In this document: piece after piece, positions 1-9,463 of the stretch
Numbering within the stretch: position 1 is the stretch's first letter
Layout: each line of letters begins with the position of its first letter
Assembly (NCBI GenBank): GCA_024681935.1
Contig: JAIKZX010000119.1
Span: forward strand, 1-35,330
DNA from: Fretibacterium sp.
GTDB taxonomy: Bacteria; Synergistota; Synergistia; Synergistales; Aminobacteriaceae
Direction of reading: 5' to 3'
Length of the DNA stretch: 35,330 nucleotides
Made by a program: the position numbers and the translations under genes
The notes under the pieces: model-generated
What the model was told of the DNA's origin: nothing
Database searches by the model: none
Seen by the model: only the letters and a program-made list of their open reading frames with translations

Positions 1-306
1 CCTGGGGTCGTATTTCGCTGTAATCTCCTTGAAGGTGTCCCAAATCGGCGTCTTGACGTCGACGCCAGGAACCACCTCCATGAGCGTCACCGGCTTCTCC
101 ACGTAGGTGTCCAGAGGGAAGAGCTGAAGGATGGCGTCCAGCAGCTCGGGCACACCGTGCCCGTCACAGCGGATGACGACGCCGTTCTTGCCCATAGACT
201 GGGACGGGAAGTTTCCGTCGGCAATGACAAGCTTATCGCCGTGCCCCATCTCCGCCAGCACTTTTAATAGTTCCGGCGACAGAATCTTTGGTATTCCTTT
301 GAGCAT
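1..306 (-). CDS. fucU: RbsD/FucU-family sugar mutarotase (L-fucose mutarotase-like), 3' end outside window
   Basis: Read manually from the minus strand (absent from ORF track because truncated): MLKGIPKILSPELLKVLAEMGHGDKLVIADGNFPSQSMGKNGVVIRCDGHGVPELLDAILQLFPLDTYVEKPVTLMEV; the LSPELLK.LAEMGHGD..VIADGNFP signature is typical of FucU/RbsD. SD GGAGG lies upstream of the ATG. Confidence 0.88.
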   Translation of the reverse strand, partial: MLKGIPKILSPELLKVLAEMGHGDKLVIADGNFPSQSMGKNGVVIRCDGHGVPELLDAILQLFPLDTYVEKPVTLMEVVPGVDVKTPIWDTFKEITAKYDPR

Positions 307-378
307 AACAAATCCTCCGTTTCATTTGTGGGCTGATAAGAAATGCAGAGCCTGCGCGCCGCGCAGTTCCTCGCTTGA

Positions 379-387
379 ATTGTATCA
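379..387 (-). promoter_or_regulatory. Putative extended -10 promoter (TGaTACAAT) for fucU
   Basis: Minus-strand sequence CTGTGATACAATTCAAG about 75 nt upstream of the fucU ATG; no clear -35. Confidence 0.45.
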
Positions 388-446
388 CAGGTGAGGGTTT
401 TTGCTCCTGCGGTCTGCACCCATTATTAAAGTGGAAGACAAAGCAC

Positions 447-459
447 GTGGTCAAACCAC
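447..459. promoter_or_regulatory. Perfect dyad GTGGT-CAA-ACCAC, possible GntR/FadR-type operator
   Basis: Inverted repeat GTGGTcaaACCAC in the non-coding gap upstream of the fucU promoter; half-sites resemble TGGTnnnACCA operators. Confidence 0.25.
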
Positions 460-644
460 AGGTGGGACACAAAACGCTTCATTTTTTGTTTTTCTGTTAT
501 TTCCCTAATGTTTTTATTGTTGACGGCTACAGCACCGGGCAAGGGGAGACGGGGCCATTGCTCGTTATTTGTGTGCGTTATGGTTTTAATGCTGCCTGGG
601 TTTACAGCGCCGGCGGTCTGGAGACGAAAGTAACCGTGCAGCAA

Positions 645-680
645 TACAAAACAAATCCCCGGTCTCGCGCCGGGGGATTA
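645..680 (-). terminator. Putative rho-independent terminator downstream of radA
   Basis: Minus-strand hairpin AATCCCCCGG-cgcgaga-CCGGGGATT followed by T-rich TGTTTTGT, starting about 20 nt after the radA stop. Confidence 0.65.
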
Positions 681-698
681 TTCTCAAAGTCGGCCCAA

Positions 699-2069
699 TT
701 ATTCTCGCGTCGCCTTTTTCTTCACCAGCAGCCCCGCCAGGGCCTCGTCCAGATGTGTGGCGGGGATGAGCTCCAGCCCAACGTCCAGGCCTTTCAGACG
801 TTCGCGGGAACTGACGACGGCGGAGGTGAAACCCAGCCGCGCGGCCTCCTTCAGACGCAAGCCCATCCGTGTGACGGGCCGGACCTCCCCGGCCAGTCCC
901 ACCTCGCCCAGCCAACACGTCCCGGAAGGCAGGGGAGAGTCCCTCAGCGCTGACGCAATGGCCGCGCAGGCCCCCAGGTCCGCGGAGGGGTCCTGAATGG
1001 AGAGGCCCCCGGCGACATTCATATACAGGTCATGCCCCCCCGTCGAAATGCCACATCGTTTTTCAATCACCGCGGCCAGAAGCTGAAATCGGTTCAGCTC
1101 AATGCCCCGCGCCGTGCGCCGGGGATAGGGAAACACCGTCGGGCTTGCCAGAGTCTGGAGCTCCGCGGCGAGGGGCGTCGTCCCCTCTAAAGCAACCGTC
1201 ATGGCAACGCCCGGTACGGCGGAGTCTGAACGGTTCCAGTAGAGCCCGCTCTTGTCCTCCACCGGCACAAGGCCGTCCTCCCGCATCTCAAAGACGCCCA
1301 GTTCGTCCGTGCTGCCATAGCGGTTCTTCATCGCCCGCAGCATCCGGTAGGAGGAGTAGCCCTCGCCGCTGAAGTTCAGCACCGTGTCCACCATGTGCTC
1401 CAGCAGCATGGGGCCCGCCAGCCGTCCGTCCTTCGTGATGTGTCCCACCATCACCGCGGGGATGTTCCGTTCCCGCGCCGCGTCCACCACGCGCTGCGCC
1501 ACGGCCCGCACCTGGGTCAGAGTCCCAGGCCAGCCGCTCTCCCCCTCCGCCTTCATGGCCTGAACGCTGTCAAGCACAAAGAAAACGATATCCTCGTTGA
1601 GATTGGCCAGTGCCCCTTCAAGATCCGCGCCGCTGGAAAGAAGCAATCGGTTCGTTGCCGCGCCGATGCGCGACGCGCGCAGGGCGACCTGGGCCTCCGA
1701 CTCCTCGCCGGAGATGTAAAGTACGGGACGGCCCATTGCCGCCACCCGTCCCGCTGCCTGGAGCAGCAGGGTGGACTTGCCAATGCCGGGCTGCCCGCCG
1801 ATAAGGACCACACCCCCGGGCACCAGCCCGCCTCCAAGCACGCGGTCCAACTCGCCGATGCCGGTGGGGATTCTTTTGGGCGGCCTGACATCCACAGCGC
1901 TGACCATCCGCACGGGGACAACGTTTCGTCCCGCCGGGGACACTCCGACGGGTTTAGGCGGCTGCTCCGCCGCCAGCGATCCCCACGCACCGCAGGAGGG
2001 ACACCGTCCTGTCCTCATCATCGTAACGTAGCCGCATTCCCTGCAAACGTACCGCACAGTCGCGCTCAT
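699..2069 (-). CDS. radA: DNA repair protein RadA
   Basis: C4 zinc finger YVCRECGYVTMMRTGRCPSCGAWGS, Walker A GGQPGIGKSTLL, RadA motif KNRYGSTDELGVFEM, C-terminal Lon-like region. Start chosen at MSATVRYVCREC (ATG 2069), giving a 4-nt ATGA overlap with the addA stop, rather than the ORF-track start 2114. Confidence 0.95.
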   Translation of the reverse strand: MSATVRYVCRECGYVTMMRTGRCPSCGAWGSLAAEQPPKPVGVSPAGRNVVPVRMVSAVDVRPPKRIPTGIGELDRVLGGGLVPGGVVLIGGQPGIGKSTLLLQAAGRVAAMGRPVLYISGEESEAQVALRASRIGAATNRLLLSSGADLEGALANLNEDIVFFVLDSVQAMKAEGESGWPGTLTQVRAVAQRVVDAARERNIPAVMVGHITKDGRLAGPMLLEHMVDTVLNFSGEGYSSYRMLRAMKNRYGSTDELGVFEMREDGLVPVEDKSGLYWNRSDSAVPGVAMTVALEGTTPLAAELQTLASPTVFPYPRRTARGIELNRFQLLAAVIEKRCGISTGGHDLYMNVAGGLSIQDPSADLGACAAIASALRDSPLPSGTCWLGEVGLAGEVRPVTRMGLRLKEAARLGFTSAVVSSRERLKGLDVGLELIPATHLDEALAGLLVKKKATRE

Positions 2070-5000
2070 GCCGCCGCCTCCTTCGCTTTCAATGCCGGGC
2101 ACCCCGTCTTCCATGGACAGGAGGAGCAGTGGGACAGGTTGGGGGGATAGTTGTCTCCCGCCGCGCCGCGACGGGCCGCGTCAAGCACCCTGATTTTCAG
2201 TCCTTCCCAGTCGTTTTCTGCCAGCCGCCGTAGCTCCACGCGGCTGTCCTCCCGCAGAAAGACGAGCCCCACGTCCACCGCCTCGCAGGGCATCCCTTCT
2301 CTCAACGCGGCCTCCCGCACAGCGAGGGCGTAAAAGTCCAGCTGTGCGCCGTAGAGCCCGGGAGGGGCCTTCCGGCTCAGGGTGATTTTATAATCCATCA
2401 CATGCCAAAGCCCGCTGTCTCTCTCCCGCCAGACTAAGTCCATCGCGCCCGCGAGCGTCACCCCGGCTGTGTCTCCCCTCAGATTGACGCGGAAACCGGC
2501 CTCACGGACAGCCCCTTGCGCCAGGGCCCCGCAGACGGTCTTCCCCGCGTCCGAGTCCGCAAAACGCTTCAGCCACTTTCCCAGCTCCTCGCGGGATTTT
2601 TCTTCGCGCCAGACATCGCGGAGATAGGACGGCAGACGGTGGATTACCCGCTCGTCCGTCAGCCAGGTATTAAGCTCTGTTAACTCGTCTCCAGATTCTA
2701 AAGAAGCCCAGTGTGACAGGAGCCAGTGCGCCAGGCTGCCCAGCTCCGCGCCGCCGCGCCCATCCTCCGCCAAAAGGTCGCGGTCCGGGCTCTCCCATCG
2801 CAGGTCGAGCCCCTGACGGTAGCGCCTTCGCCACGCCAGCGGGCACCATTCGTACAGCGCGAAGGACGTGGCCGAAATCTGGCTCAGCAGGACCTGTTCC
2901 TTTCCCGGCAAGGGGACGCGGCGTGGGGCAGGGGCGGGAAGTCCCTCCCTTTTGTCGCTTTTTCCGGGCAGTGGCTGAGCGTTATCGGAAATCAGCGTGA
3001 TAGTTGGAACGGCCAGCGCTTCCGGAGTTATGCCCCCTTCCATGGGGGGACATTCCCCCCGTGCCGCCATGCGCTCCAAAAACAGCGAGGTCCAGGAGTT
3101 CTTCTGAGGTGTGAGAAGACCGTCCTTTTCCCCCAGCAGGCCACAGACCAGCAGCCCGTCCTGCGCGCGGGTTGCAGCAACGTAGAGGAGCCTCATGTCC
3201 TCCTCCAGCTCTCCCTGAGCGGCCAGCAGCCCATCCCATGCCGCCCCCTGAAGAAATGGAGTGGTCTTGCCGTCCGTCATTTCATCTGGCAGGGAGGAGA
3301 ACACGATGCCTAACGTTTTTGAGGGGCGCAGACCGTCCCTGGCGGCGGCTTTTCGAGCCGCTGTGTCGAAGAGTGCCACAATGGGATATTCCAGTCCTTT
3401 TGAGGCGTGAATCGTGGAGAGCAGAACGGCGTTAACCTCTTTTCCGTGCCATGTCGGCTCCTCCATGACGACGCCCTGTCGAAGGGCATGTGCCATCCAG
3501 TCCGCACAGGCTGTGAGGCTCGATGCGCTGTCCCGCTGGAAGTCCCGCGCAATGGAAATGGCCCGCCGAACGTTGCGAAGAGTGCGCAGCCGTTCACATC
3601 CTTTGTAACAGGCAAGCCAGCGCCGGTCACGGTCGAGAAGGGAGAGGAGTCTCGCCGGGCCCTGTTGTTGTCCTATGATGGAAAAACGTTGAAGTGCGGA
3701 CATAGCCTCAGGCAGAGACGCGCGGATCGCATCAATGAGGTGTTGCGGAGAGGCCGTCAGGGAAGAAGCACCCTTCTGTTGCCCTGCTGACACCGAGTTA
3801 TTCCGCCTGTTAGGGGTCTGTTCCAGGAGGGCCACCGCATCCGCCTCCGGTACTCCGGAGAAGGGCGAGAGCAGCCAGCCGGCAACTGCCGCATCGTCCT
3901 CGGGGTCTGCTGCCGCGCGAAGAAGGCAGATGACATCCTCCACCTCGCCCCGTGCAAAGTACCCCCGGCTGAGGTCCTGAACGGCTGGGACGCTTTGGGC
4001 CGCAAAAACGCGCTCCAAAAGATCGTGTGTCCCCCGGTTCCGCACCAATACGGCAAAATCGCCATAGCGAACGGGACGCAGGATCTGTCCCTCCTTGTCC
4101 CACACCGTCCGTCCCTCTTGCACCCAGGACGCGATCCTGTGCCCCAGCTCGCGGGCAAGTTGTTCCCTCGTCTCGTCCAGAGGGCGTTTGCTCCGGATGG
4201 ACAGAAGGACGGAGAAGGGCGGAACCGTTCCCTTATTTCGTTCTTCCTTTGTGTTAGCGGGGGAAAGAGGCTCAAATTTAAGACGGGACAGCACTCCCGA
4301 TGTGCCAAGCCCCTCCCGCCAGATATGAGTGAACAGGTCGTTGATGCGCTCCAGCAGAGATGCCCGCGTGCGGAAACTAACGTCCAGATCAACCCTGGTC
4401 TCCGCCTGGCTGATGGTCTTGGCAAAAAGAGAAGGCTCCGCGTGGCGGAAGCCGTAAATGGACTGTTTAGGGTCTCCCACGGCGAAGAGGGATGTTTGGC
4501 CGCTACTCTCCGCCAGGGAGAGAATCATGTCGAACTGAAGGGGGTCCGTGTCCTGAAATTCGTCCACAAGGATGTGGCGGAAAGACCTCTCCAGCTCACC
4601 AGTCCTCAGCGCCTCCCGCGCGTGAAGGATTATGTCGGAGAAGGACAGGAGGCCGCGCCGCCGCTTCATCGAGTCCCAAAGGCCCCAGGCCGCAGAGCAG
4701 AATCTCAGCAGTACGGCGTGCAGCTGCCGCTCAGGCTCCGGAATGGGGGTATTGAGCGCCGCAGAGACCGAAGCCAGCCCTGCTTCGCCGTCCTGCCACA
4801 CAGCTAGCGTTGTCCCCAGGAAGCTCTTGACCTCCTTGAGGAGATTAGTGTTGCGCCCCTTGAGCTTCGCCTTGTCTGTCACATGGAGGTAAAACGCACG
4901 AAGTGTCTCATCATCAGGATTCGTGTTAATAGCCTCTCCCCAGCATTCCAGGCATTCCAGCAACAGAGCGTCGGCGCTGTTGGCCTTGCCCGTCTCGCGG

Positions 5001-5839
5001 TCCTTTTGCCCCTTGGCCTGAATAGCTTCTCCCAGCGTGCTGAGGATTTCGCTCCATGTGTCCCATGCCCGCCGCCACGCTCCTCTCAGGATTGTCGTCA
5101 CGGGGTCTCGCACCGCCTGAAACAGCTCATCTCCGCCGTCTGTCCCCCAGGTCATCATCTGCTGCCAGCAATGTCCCAGCGAGGCATGGAGCTCCGCCGC
5201 GTCCCTGGCCAGGGCGCTCAGCCTGACGGCCCCCCATCGTCCGACGGCCGCACTGAGAATGGAATCTGAGTCCAGAGCTGACGCCGCGGCCTGGAGGGAG
5301 GCGTCCCCGTACACCGAGGCCAGGGATCTGAGGTTTGCGAACTCAACACCCTCCCGTATGCTGTCCCAGAAGCGTTCCTCCTGAGAGTCGGAGATTATCG
5401 TGGCGCGGGGATCCACGTCGAGCGCCAGGCCCGACTCCCGAATCAGCCGTGCGGCGAAGGAGTGAATAGTCGATATCCAGGCCTCGCAGAACCCGTCCGT
5501 TATCATCTCTTTCCGCTTGGCATCGATGGCCGTCCGGGACAAAAGGTCCCGGACCCGATTTTCAATCCGGGCCCTCATCTCGTTTGCGGCCGCTTCAGTG
5601 TAGGTCAGCGTAAGGATGTCGCGCGGCAGAAGCTCTCCACGTTCCGCGGTGGGGAGGGGAGTGTATGTATTATCTCTCTGTGCTTCAATCAGCAGGCGTG
5701 CGTAGCGGTTGGAGAGCACCCAGGTCTTGCCCGTCCCCGCCCCTGCTCCGACGGTGATGAGACTTCCCCGGGCGGTCACGGCACGGCGCTGGCCGTCGGG
5801 CGTTCCCTCCGGGAAAAAGGGGTCAGGCTTTTTGTCCAT
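2066..5839 (-). CDS. addA: UvrD/RecB-like helicase-nuclease, AddA subunit
   Basis: Walker A TVGAGAGTGKTWVLSNR, Walker B HILVDEFQDTDPLQFDMI, GDPKQSIYGFRHAEP, STIHASKGLEYPIV, LLYVAATRAQDGLLV; C-terminal RecB-family nuclease GAMDLVW..WHVMDYKI..YGAQLDFYALAV; cysteines WCPLAW and CSSCPWKTGC. Confidence 0.93.
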   Translation of the reverse strand: MDKKPDPFFPEGTPDGQRRAVTARGSLITVGAGAGTGKTWVLSNRYARLLIEAQRDNTYTPLPTAERGELLPRDILTLTYTEAAANEMRARIENRVRDLLSRTAIDAKRKEMITDGFCEAWISTIHSFAARLIRESGLALDVDPRATIISDSQEERFWDSIREGVEFANLRSLASVYGDASLQAAASALDSDSILSAAVGRWGAVRLSALARDAAELHASLGHCWQQMMTWGTDGGDELFQAVRDPVTTILRGAWRRAWDTWSEILSTLGEAIQAKGQKDRETGKANSADALLLECLECWGEAINTNPDDETLRAFYLHVTDKAKLKGRNTNLLKEVKSFLGTTLAVWQDGEAGLASVSAALNTPIPEPERQLHAVLLRFCSAAWGLWDSMKRRRGLLSFSDIILHAREALRTGELERSFRHILVDEFQDTDPLQFDMILSLAESSGQTSLFAVGDPKQSIYGFRHAEPSLFAKTISQAETRVDLDVSFRTRASLLERINDLFTHIWREGLGTSGVLSRLKFEPLSPANTKEERNKGTVPPFSVLLSIRSKRPLDETREQLARELGHRIASWVQEGRTVWDKEGQILRPVRYGDFAVLVRNRGTHDLLERVFAAQSVPAVQDLSRGYFARGEVEDVICLLRAAADPEDDAAVAGWLLSPFSGVPEADAVALLEQTPNRRNNSVSAGQQKGASSLTASPQHLIDAIRASLPEAMSALQRFSIIGQQQGPARLLSLLDRDRRWLACYKGCERLRTLRNVRRAISIARDFQRDSASSLTACADWMAHALRQGVVMEEPTWHGKEVNAVLLSTIHASKGLEYPIVALFDTAARKAAARDGLRPSKTLGIVFSSLPDEMTDGKTTPFLQGAAWDGLLAAQGELEEDMRLLYVAATRAQDGLLVCGLLGEKDGLLTPQKNSWTSLFLERMAARGECPPMEGGITPEALAVPTITLISDNAQPLPGKSDKREGLPAPAPRRVPLPGKEQVLLSQISATSFALYEWCPLAWRRRYRQGLDLRWESPDRDLLAEDGRGGAELGSLAHWLLSHWASLESGDELTELNTWLTDERVIHRLPSYLRDVWREEKSREELGKWLKRFADSDAGKTVCGALAQGAVREAGFRVNLRGDTAGVTLAGAMDLVWRERDSGLWHVMDYKITLSRKAPPGLYGAQLDFYALAVREAALREGMPCEAVDVGLVFLREDSRVELRRLAENDWEGLKIRVLDAARRGAAGDNYPPNLSHCSSCPWKTGCPALKAKEAAA

Positions 5840-6497
5840 AAACGCGGAACCTTTCCATCGCTACGCGCATATCCTCCTCGGACAGCAAGGTCGGAGTACC
5901 CGCCGTCCGGGCGTGACAGTAAAGCTCACAGACGAACTCCAGCTCTTCCGCGACGTTGAAGGCGTAGCGAATATCTGGTCCCGCGGCCAGCAGGCCGTGG
6001 TTTCCCATGAGCACGGCGAAGCGGCCCTCCATCCCGACACGGGCCGCCTGGCCCAGCACTTCCGTCCCAAAAGGATAGTAGGGAATACAACGAACGGACG
6101 GTCCCGCCAGGGCGGTCAGGTAGTGAATGGGGGGCAAGCCGTTCTTCTGGGCCTCCCGCGTGCAGGCCAAGGCTGTGGCAAAGGGGGAGTGGGTATGGAC
6201 AACAGCCGCGATGTCCGGACGGCCATTGTAGACCATGCGGTGCATATCCGCCTCGCTGGAGGGGCGGCGTTTTCCTTCAATAATGCGGCCCTCCAGGTCC
6301 AGCACAACGACGTCCTCCGGATTAATCTCAAAGTAATCCATGCCTGATGGGCTGATGGCGAGGAGTCCCTGCTCCCGGTTCAGGATGCTGATGTTGCCCC
6401 CTGTGCCACGCGTGAGCCCGTGAGTCAGCAGCCTCTGGCCGTAGTCGACCACAGACCTCCGCTCATTAAGAAGTAACATCCCCTCAAAAATCGCCAT
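5823..6497 (-). CDS. Class II aldolase/adducin family protein (L-fuculose-phosphate aldolase-like)
   Basis: GLTRGTGGNISIL, SPSGMDYFEINPEDVVVLDLEG, SSEADMHRMVYNGRPDIAAVVHTHSPFATALAC, GNHGLLAAG: FucA/AraD family zinc-site motifs. Confidence 0.88.
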   Translation of the reverse strand: MAIFEGMLLLNERRSVVDYGQRLLTHGLTRGTGGNISILNREQGLLAISPSGMDYFEINPEDVVVLDLEGRIIEGKRRPSSEADMHRMVYNGRPDIAAVVHTHSPFATALACTREAQKNGLPPIHYLTALAGPSVRCIPYYPFGTEVLGQAARVGMEGRFAVLMGNHGLLAAGPDIRYAFNVAEELEFVCELYCHARTAGTPTLLSEEDMRVAMERFRVYGQKA

Positions 6498-6509
6498 AAC
6501 TTCGCCCCC

Positions 6510-6537
6510 TTTAGAATATTTCCCATTATAATATAAA
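6510..6537. promoter_or_regulatory. Divergent promoter region between the aldolase gene and the HIT gene
   Basis: 71-bp divergent gap holding the palindromic ATTATAAT (6525-6532), which reads TATAAT on both strands, plus TATAAA (6532-6537) with a possible -35 TTTAGA (6510-6515, 16-nt spacer). Confidence 0.5.
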
Positions 6538-6568
6538 CAGTGAAATTTAAAAAAAAGGAGCGATTCTC

Positions 6569-7066
6569 TTGCAGCAGCTTTATGCCACGTGGCGAATGTC
6601 CTACATCGAGGCCCCCAAGCCGAAGAACGGAGGCTGCATTTTCTGTGATTTTCCCGCAGAGCACAGGGACGAGGAACATTTCATCCTCCATCGGGGCAAA
6701 ACCTGTTTTGTCATCATGAATCTCTATCCCTACAATGCCGGGCATGTGATGGTCATTCCCTTCCGCCACACTAACGTTTACGAATCACTGACAGACGAGG
6801 AGGCACTGGAAATGCACCATCTTACGGCTCACGTGGTGACTGTCCTCAAGCGGGTAATGCGCCCCGACGGCTTCAACATGGGCATGAACCTGGGCGAGCC
6901 GGCCGGGGCCGGAGTGGCCGGACACCTGCACCGCCACATCGTGCCGCGCTGGGCGGGGGACAACAATTTCATGCCAGTGCTGGCAGATACCCGCGTGCTC
7001 TCTGACGCGGTGGAGAACTCATATCGCCGCCTCCGCGAGGCATGGAATATGACCAATGAAAAATGA
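6569..7066 (+). CDS. HIT-domain nucleotide hydrolase/transferase
   Basis: CIFCDFP zinc-type N-terminus, LYPYNAGHVMVIPFRHT, histidine triad HLHRHIVPRW; TTG start with AAAGGAG SD. Confidence 0.92.
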   Translation: MQQLYATWRMSYIEAPKPKNGGCIFCDFPAEHRDEEHFILHRGKTCFVIMNLYPYNAGHVMVIPFRHTNVYESLTDEEALEMHHLTAHVVTVLKRVMRPDGFNMGMNLGEPAGAGVAGHLHRHIVPRWAGDNNFMPVLADTRVLSDAVENSYRRLREAWNMTNEK

Positions 7067-7799
7067 CCCCGCTCCCAGGTCAGAGGGGCAAAGCTACATT
7101 GAGCTGACGGGACCTGCGGAATATGAGGAGAAGATACAGCGCTCCGTCTTTATCGGACGGGCGGAGCCCTGTCACAGTGAGGTAGAGGCGAGGGAACTCC
7201 TGAATTGCGTGCGGGCCGCGCACAGGGACGCGACGCACAACTGCTGGGCCTACCGCATATCCCTGTTGGGGCCGGAGTCTGTGACTGAGTATAGTTCCGA
7301 TGACGGAGAGCCCTCAGGCACGGCGGGGCGTCCTATCTTAGGGGCAATTCAACGATATAACGGGCTGTTCAACGTCCTCGTTGTCGTGACGCGATACTTT
7401 GGCGGGGTCAAACTGGGGGTGCGCGGGCTGATCGAAGCCTATGGCGGTGTATCGATAAAGACGCTTAACGCGGCTAAGACCGTGGAGCGCGTGCCCGTCC
7501 GTCTCCTCGCTGTTCGCCTGCCCTGGGGCTCCGTCGGGACCGTGACACGTCTTTTGGAGGGAAACGGAGCTGAGGTCCTGTCCTGGGACTACGACACGCA
7601 GGAAACGTTAGCGGCAGCGGCGGCGCATGGATGTGCCCGCTTGCCACTGGCCGGCGAGGACGGGAAGATGTCTTCACCCGGCGTCTCTGTCACAGCCCGC
7701 GTTCCCTGTGCTGTGTTTGAGCCCCTGACCCAAACTCTGGAAACCCTCAAGGCTCAGAGGGCCATTGAGAACTGGGAAGATATAAAGGGAGGAGCTTGA
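7056..7799 (+). CDS. YigZ/IMPACT family protein
   Basis: SVFIGRAEPCHSEVEARELLNCVRAAHRDATHNCWAYRI..SDDGEPSGTAGRPIL..NVLVVVTRYFGGVKLGVRGLIEAYG: UPF0029/IMPACT signature. Confidence 0.92.
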   Translation: MKNDPAPRSEGQSYIELTGPAEYEEKIQRSVFIGRAEPCHSEVEARELLNCVRAAHRDATHNCWAYRISLLGPESVTEYSSDDGEPSGTAGRPILGAIQRYNGLFNVLVVVTRYFGGVKLGVRGLIEAYGGVSIKTLNAAKTVERVPVRLLAVRLPWGSVGTVTRLLEGNGAEVLSWDYDTQETLAAAAAHGCARLPLAGEDGKMSSPGVSVTARVPCAVFEPLTQTLETLKAQRAIENWEDIKGGA

Positions 7800-7802
7800 A
7801 TA

Positions 7803-9416
7803 ATGATCTTTGACGCATTGCGCTATCGTTATCCCTCGCGGCGGGCCGTCGTCTTTGGCATGCGGGGCATGGTCGCGACGGGACAGCCCCTGGCCGCTCA
7901 GGCCGGCCTTGATATCCTGAAGCGGGGTGGGAACGCTGTGGACGCGGCGGTGGCTACGGCCGCCTGCCTCACCGTGGCAGAGCCCACCTCAAACGGAATC
8001 GGGGGAGACGGTTTCGCCTTGGTCTGGATTGAGAAGGAGAAGAAACTGCACGGCCTGAACTCCAGCGGCTCGGCCCCAAGATTGACCGATGCGGAGGCAC
8101 TGAGGGCCGCGGGACACCGCGAGGTGCCGCCTCTTGGCTGGTCAGCGGTCACGGTCCCCGGGGCCCCGGCGGGCTGGGCGGAACTCGTCCGGCGGTTTGG
8201 AAAACTCACCCTTGCGGAGGATTTGGCTCCAGCCATTGATTATGCCCGCGAGGGTGTGGTGGTCTCCCCCACGGTGTCCCTGCTCTGGCGTCAGGCCTTT
8301 GAAAAATATTCGCAGAGTCAGGGGGTGGATTTTGAGGAGTGGTTCAAAACCTTCTGCCCGGAAGGTCACGTTCCCATGCCGGGCGAGGTCTGGCGTTCTC
8401 CCGCCCACGCGGAGACCCTGAACCGCATTGGGGAGAGTGGAGGGGAGGACTTTTATCGCGGGGATCTGGCGGACCGGATAGATACCTTTTCCCAGACGAC
8501 GGGTGGTTGGCTGAGGAAGGAGGACCTAGCCGGTTTCGCTCCGGAGTGGGTCGAGCCCATTTCGGCATCCTGTCACGGGGTCGACGTATGGGAGATTCCA
8601 CCCAACGGACACGGCATCGCGGCGCTCATGGCCCTGAAAATACTGGAGGGGCTGAAGATGCCCGGAGAGCGGGAGACGGAGGAGACTTACCATCTTCAGA
8701 TTGAAGCGATGAAGCTGGCCTTCGCCGACGTGCGGACCTTTGTGGCCGACCCGCGCTTCATGACCTGCCGGACAGAAGATCTTCTCTCCGAAACTTACGC
8801 GGAGGAACGCCGTGCCCTGATTGGGCATGAGGCTCTGAAACCGGCGCACGGCCGTCCTGAGCGGGGAGGAACGGTGTACCTTGCGGCGGCGGACGGGGAG
8901 GGCAACATGGTCTCGATGATCCAGAGTAATTACATGGGATTCGGATCCGGGCTGGTGGTGCCTGGCACGGGGATTGCCCTGCATAACAGAGGTGCGAACT
9001 TCAGCCTTGACCCCGCATCGCCCAACGTCATCGCACCGGGTAAGAAACCCTATCACACCATCATCCCCGGATTCCTCACAAAGGCAGGCGAGGCCCTGGG
9101 ACCCTTTGGTGTCATGGGGGCTTTTATGCAGCCCCAGGGGCACGTGCAGGCCGTCACTAATCTTGTTGACTTCGCCATGAACCCTCAGGAAGCCCTGGAC
9201 GCGCCGCGCTGGCAGTGGACCTGCGGAAAGAAGATTCTGTTGGAGAGGGCCGTGTCCCCGGAAATCGTGGAAGGTCTGAGGACGCGCGGACATGAGGTTG
9301 AAGTGCTGGAGGACTCCACATCGTTTGGCCGCGGTGAGATGATTCTGCGCATGGCCTCCGGAAGCCTGGCGGGGGCCACGGAACCAAGGACGGATGGCTG
9401 TGTTGCCGTCTGGTGA
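7803..9416 (+). CDS. Gamma-glutamyltransferase family protein (YwrD-like, no signal peptide)
   Basis: GMVATGQPLAAQAGLDILKRGGNAVDAAVATAACLTVAEPTSNGIGGDGFALVW and RGGTVYLAAADGEGNMVSMIQSNYMGFGSGLVVPGTGIALHNRG. Confidence 0.92.
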   Translation: MIFDALRYRYPSRRAVVFGMRGMVATGQPLAAQAGLDILKRGGNAVDAAVATAACLTVAEPTSNGIGGDGFALVWIEKEKKLHGLNSSGSAPRLTDAEALRAAGHREVPPLGWSAVTVPGAPAGWAELVRRFGKLTLAEDLAPAIDYAREGVVVSPTVSLLWRQAFEKYSQSQGVDFEEWFKTFCPEGHVPMPGEVWRSPAHAETLNRIGESGGEDFYRGDLADRIDTFSQTTGGWLRKEDLAGFAPEWVEPISASCHGVDVWEIPPNGHGIAALMALKILEGLKMPGERETEETYHLQIEAMKLAFADVRTFVADPRFMTCRTEDLLSETYAEERRALIGHEALKPAHGRPERGGTVYLAAADGEGNMVSMIQSNYMGFGSGLVVPGTGIALHNRGANFSLDPASPNVIAPGKKPYHTIIPGFLTKAGEALGPFGVMGAFMQPQGHVQAVTNLVDFAMNPQEALDAPRWQWTCGKKILLERAVSPEIVEGLRTRGHEVEVLEDSTSFGRGEMILRMASGSLAGATEPRTDGCVAVW

Positions 9417-9463
9417 GCTTTGTTCTATCATTTAAGTATATGCTCGATGAAAGGAGCTCAAAG

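Noticed and set aside
375-953. 192-aa plus-strand ORF as a gene
   Set aside because: Its 3' half runs antisense through the 3' end of radA and there is no evident SD; only the intergenic part is kept as an anomaly.
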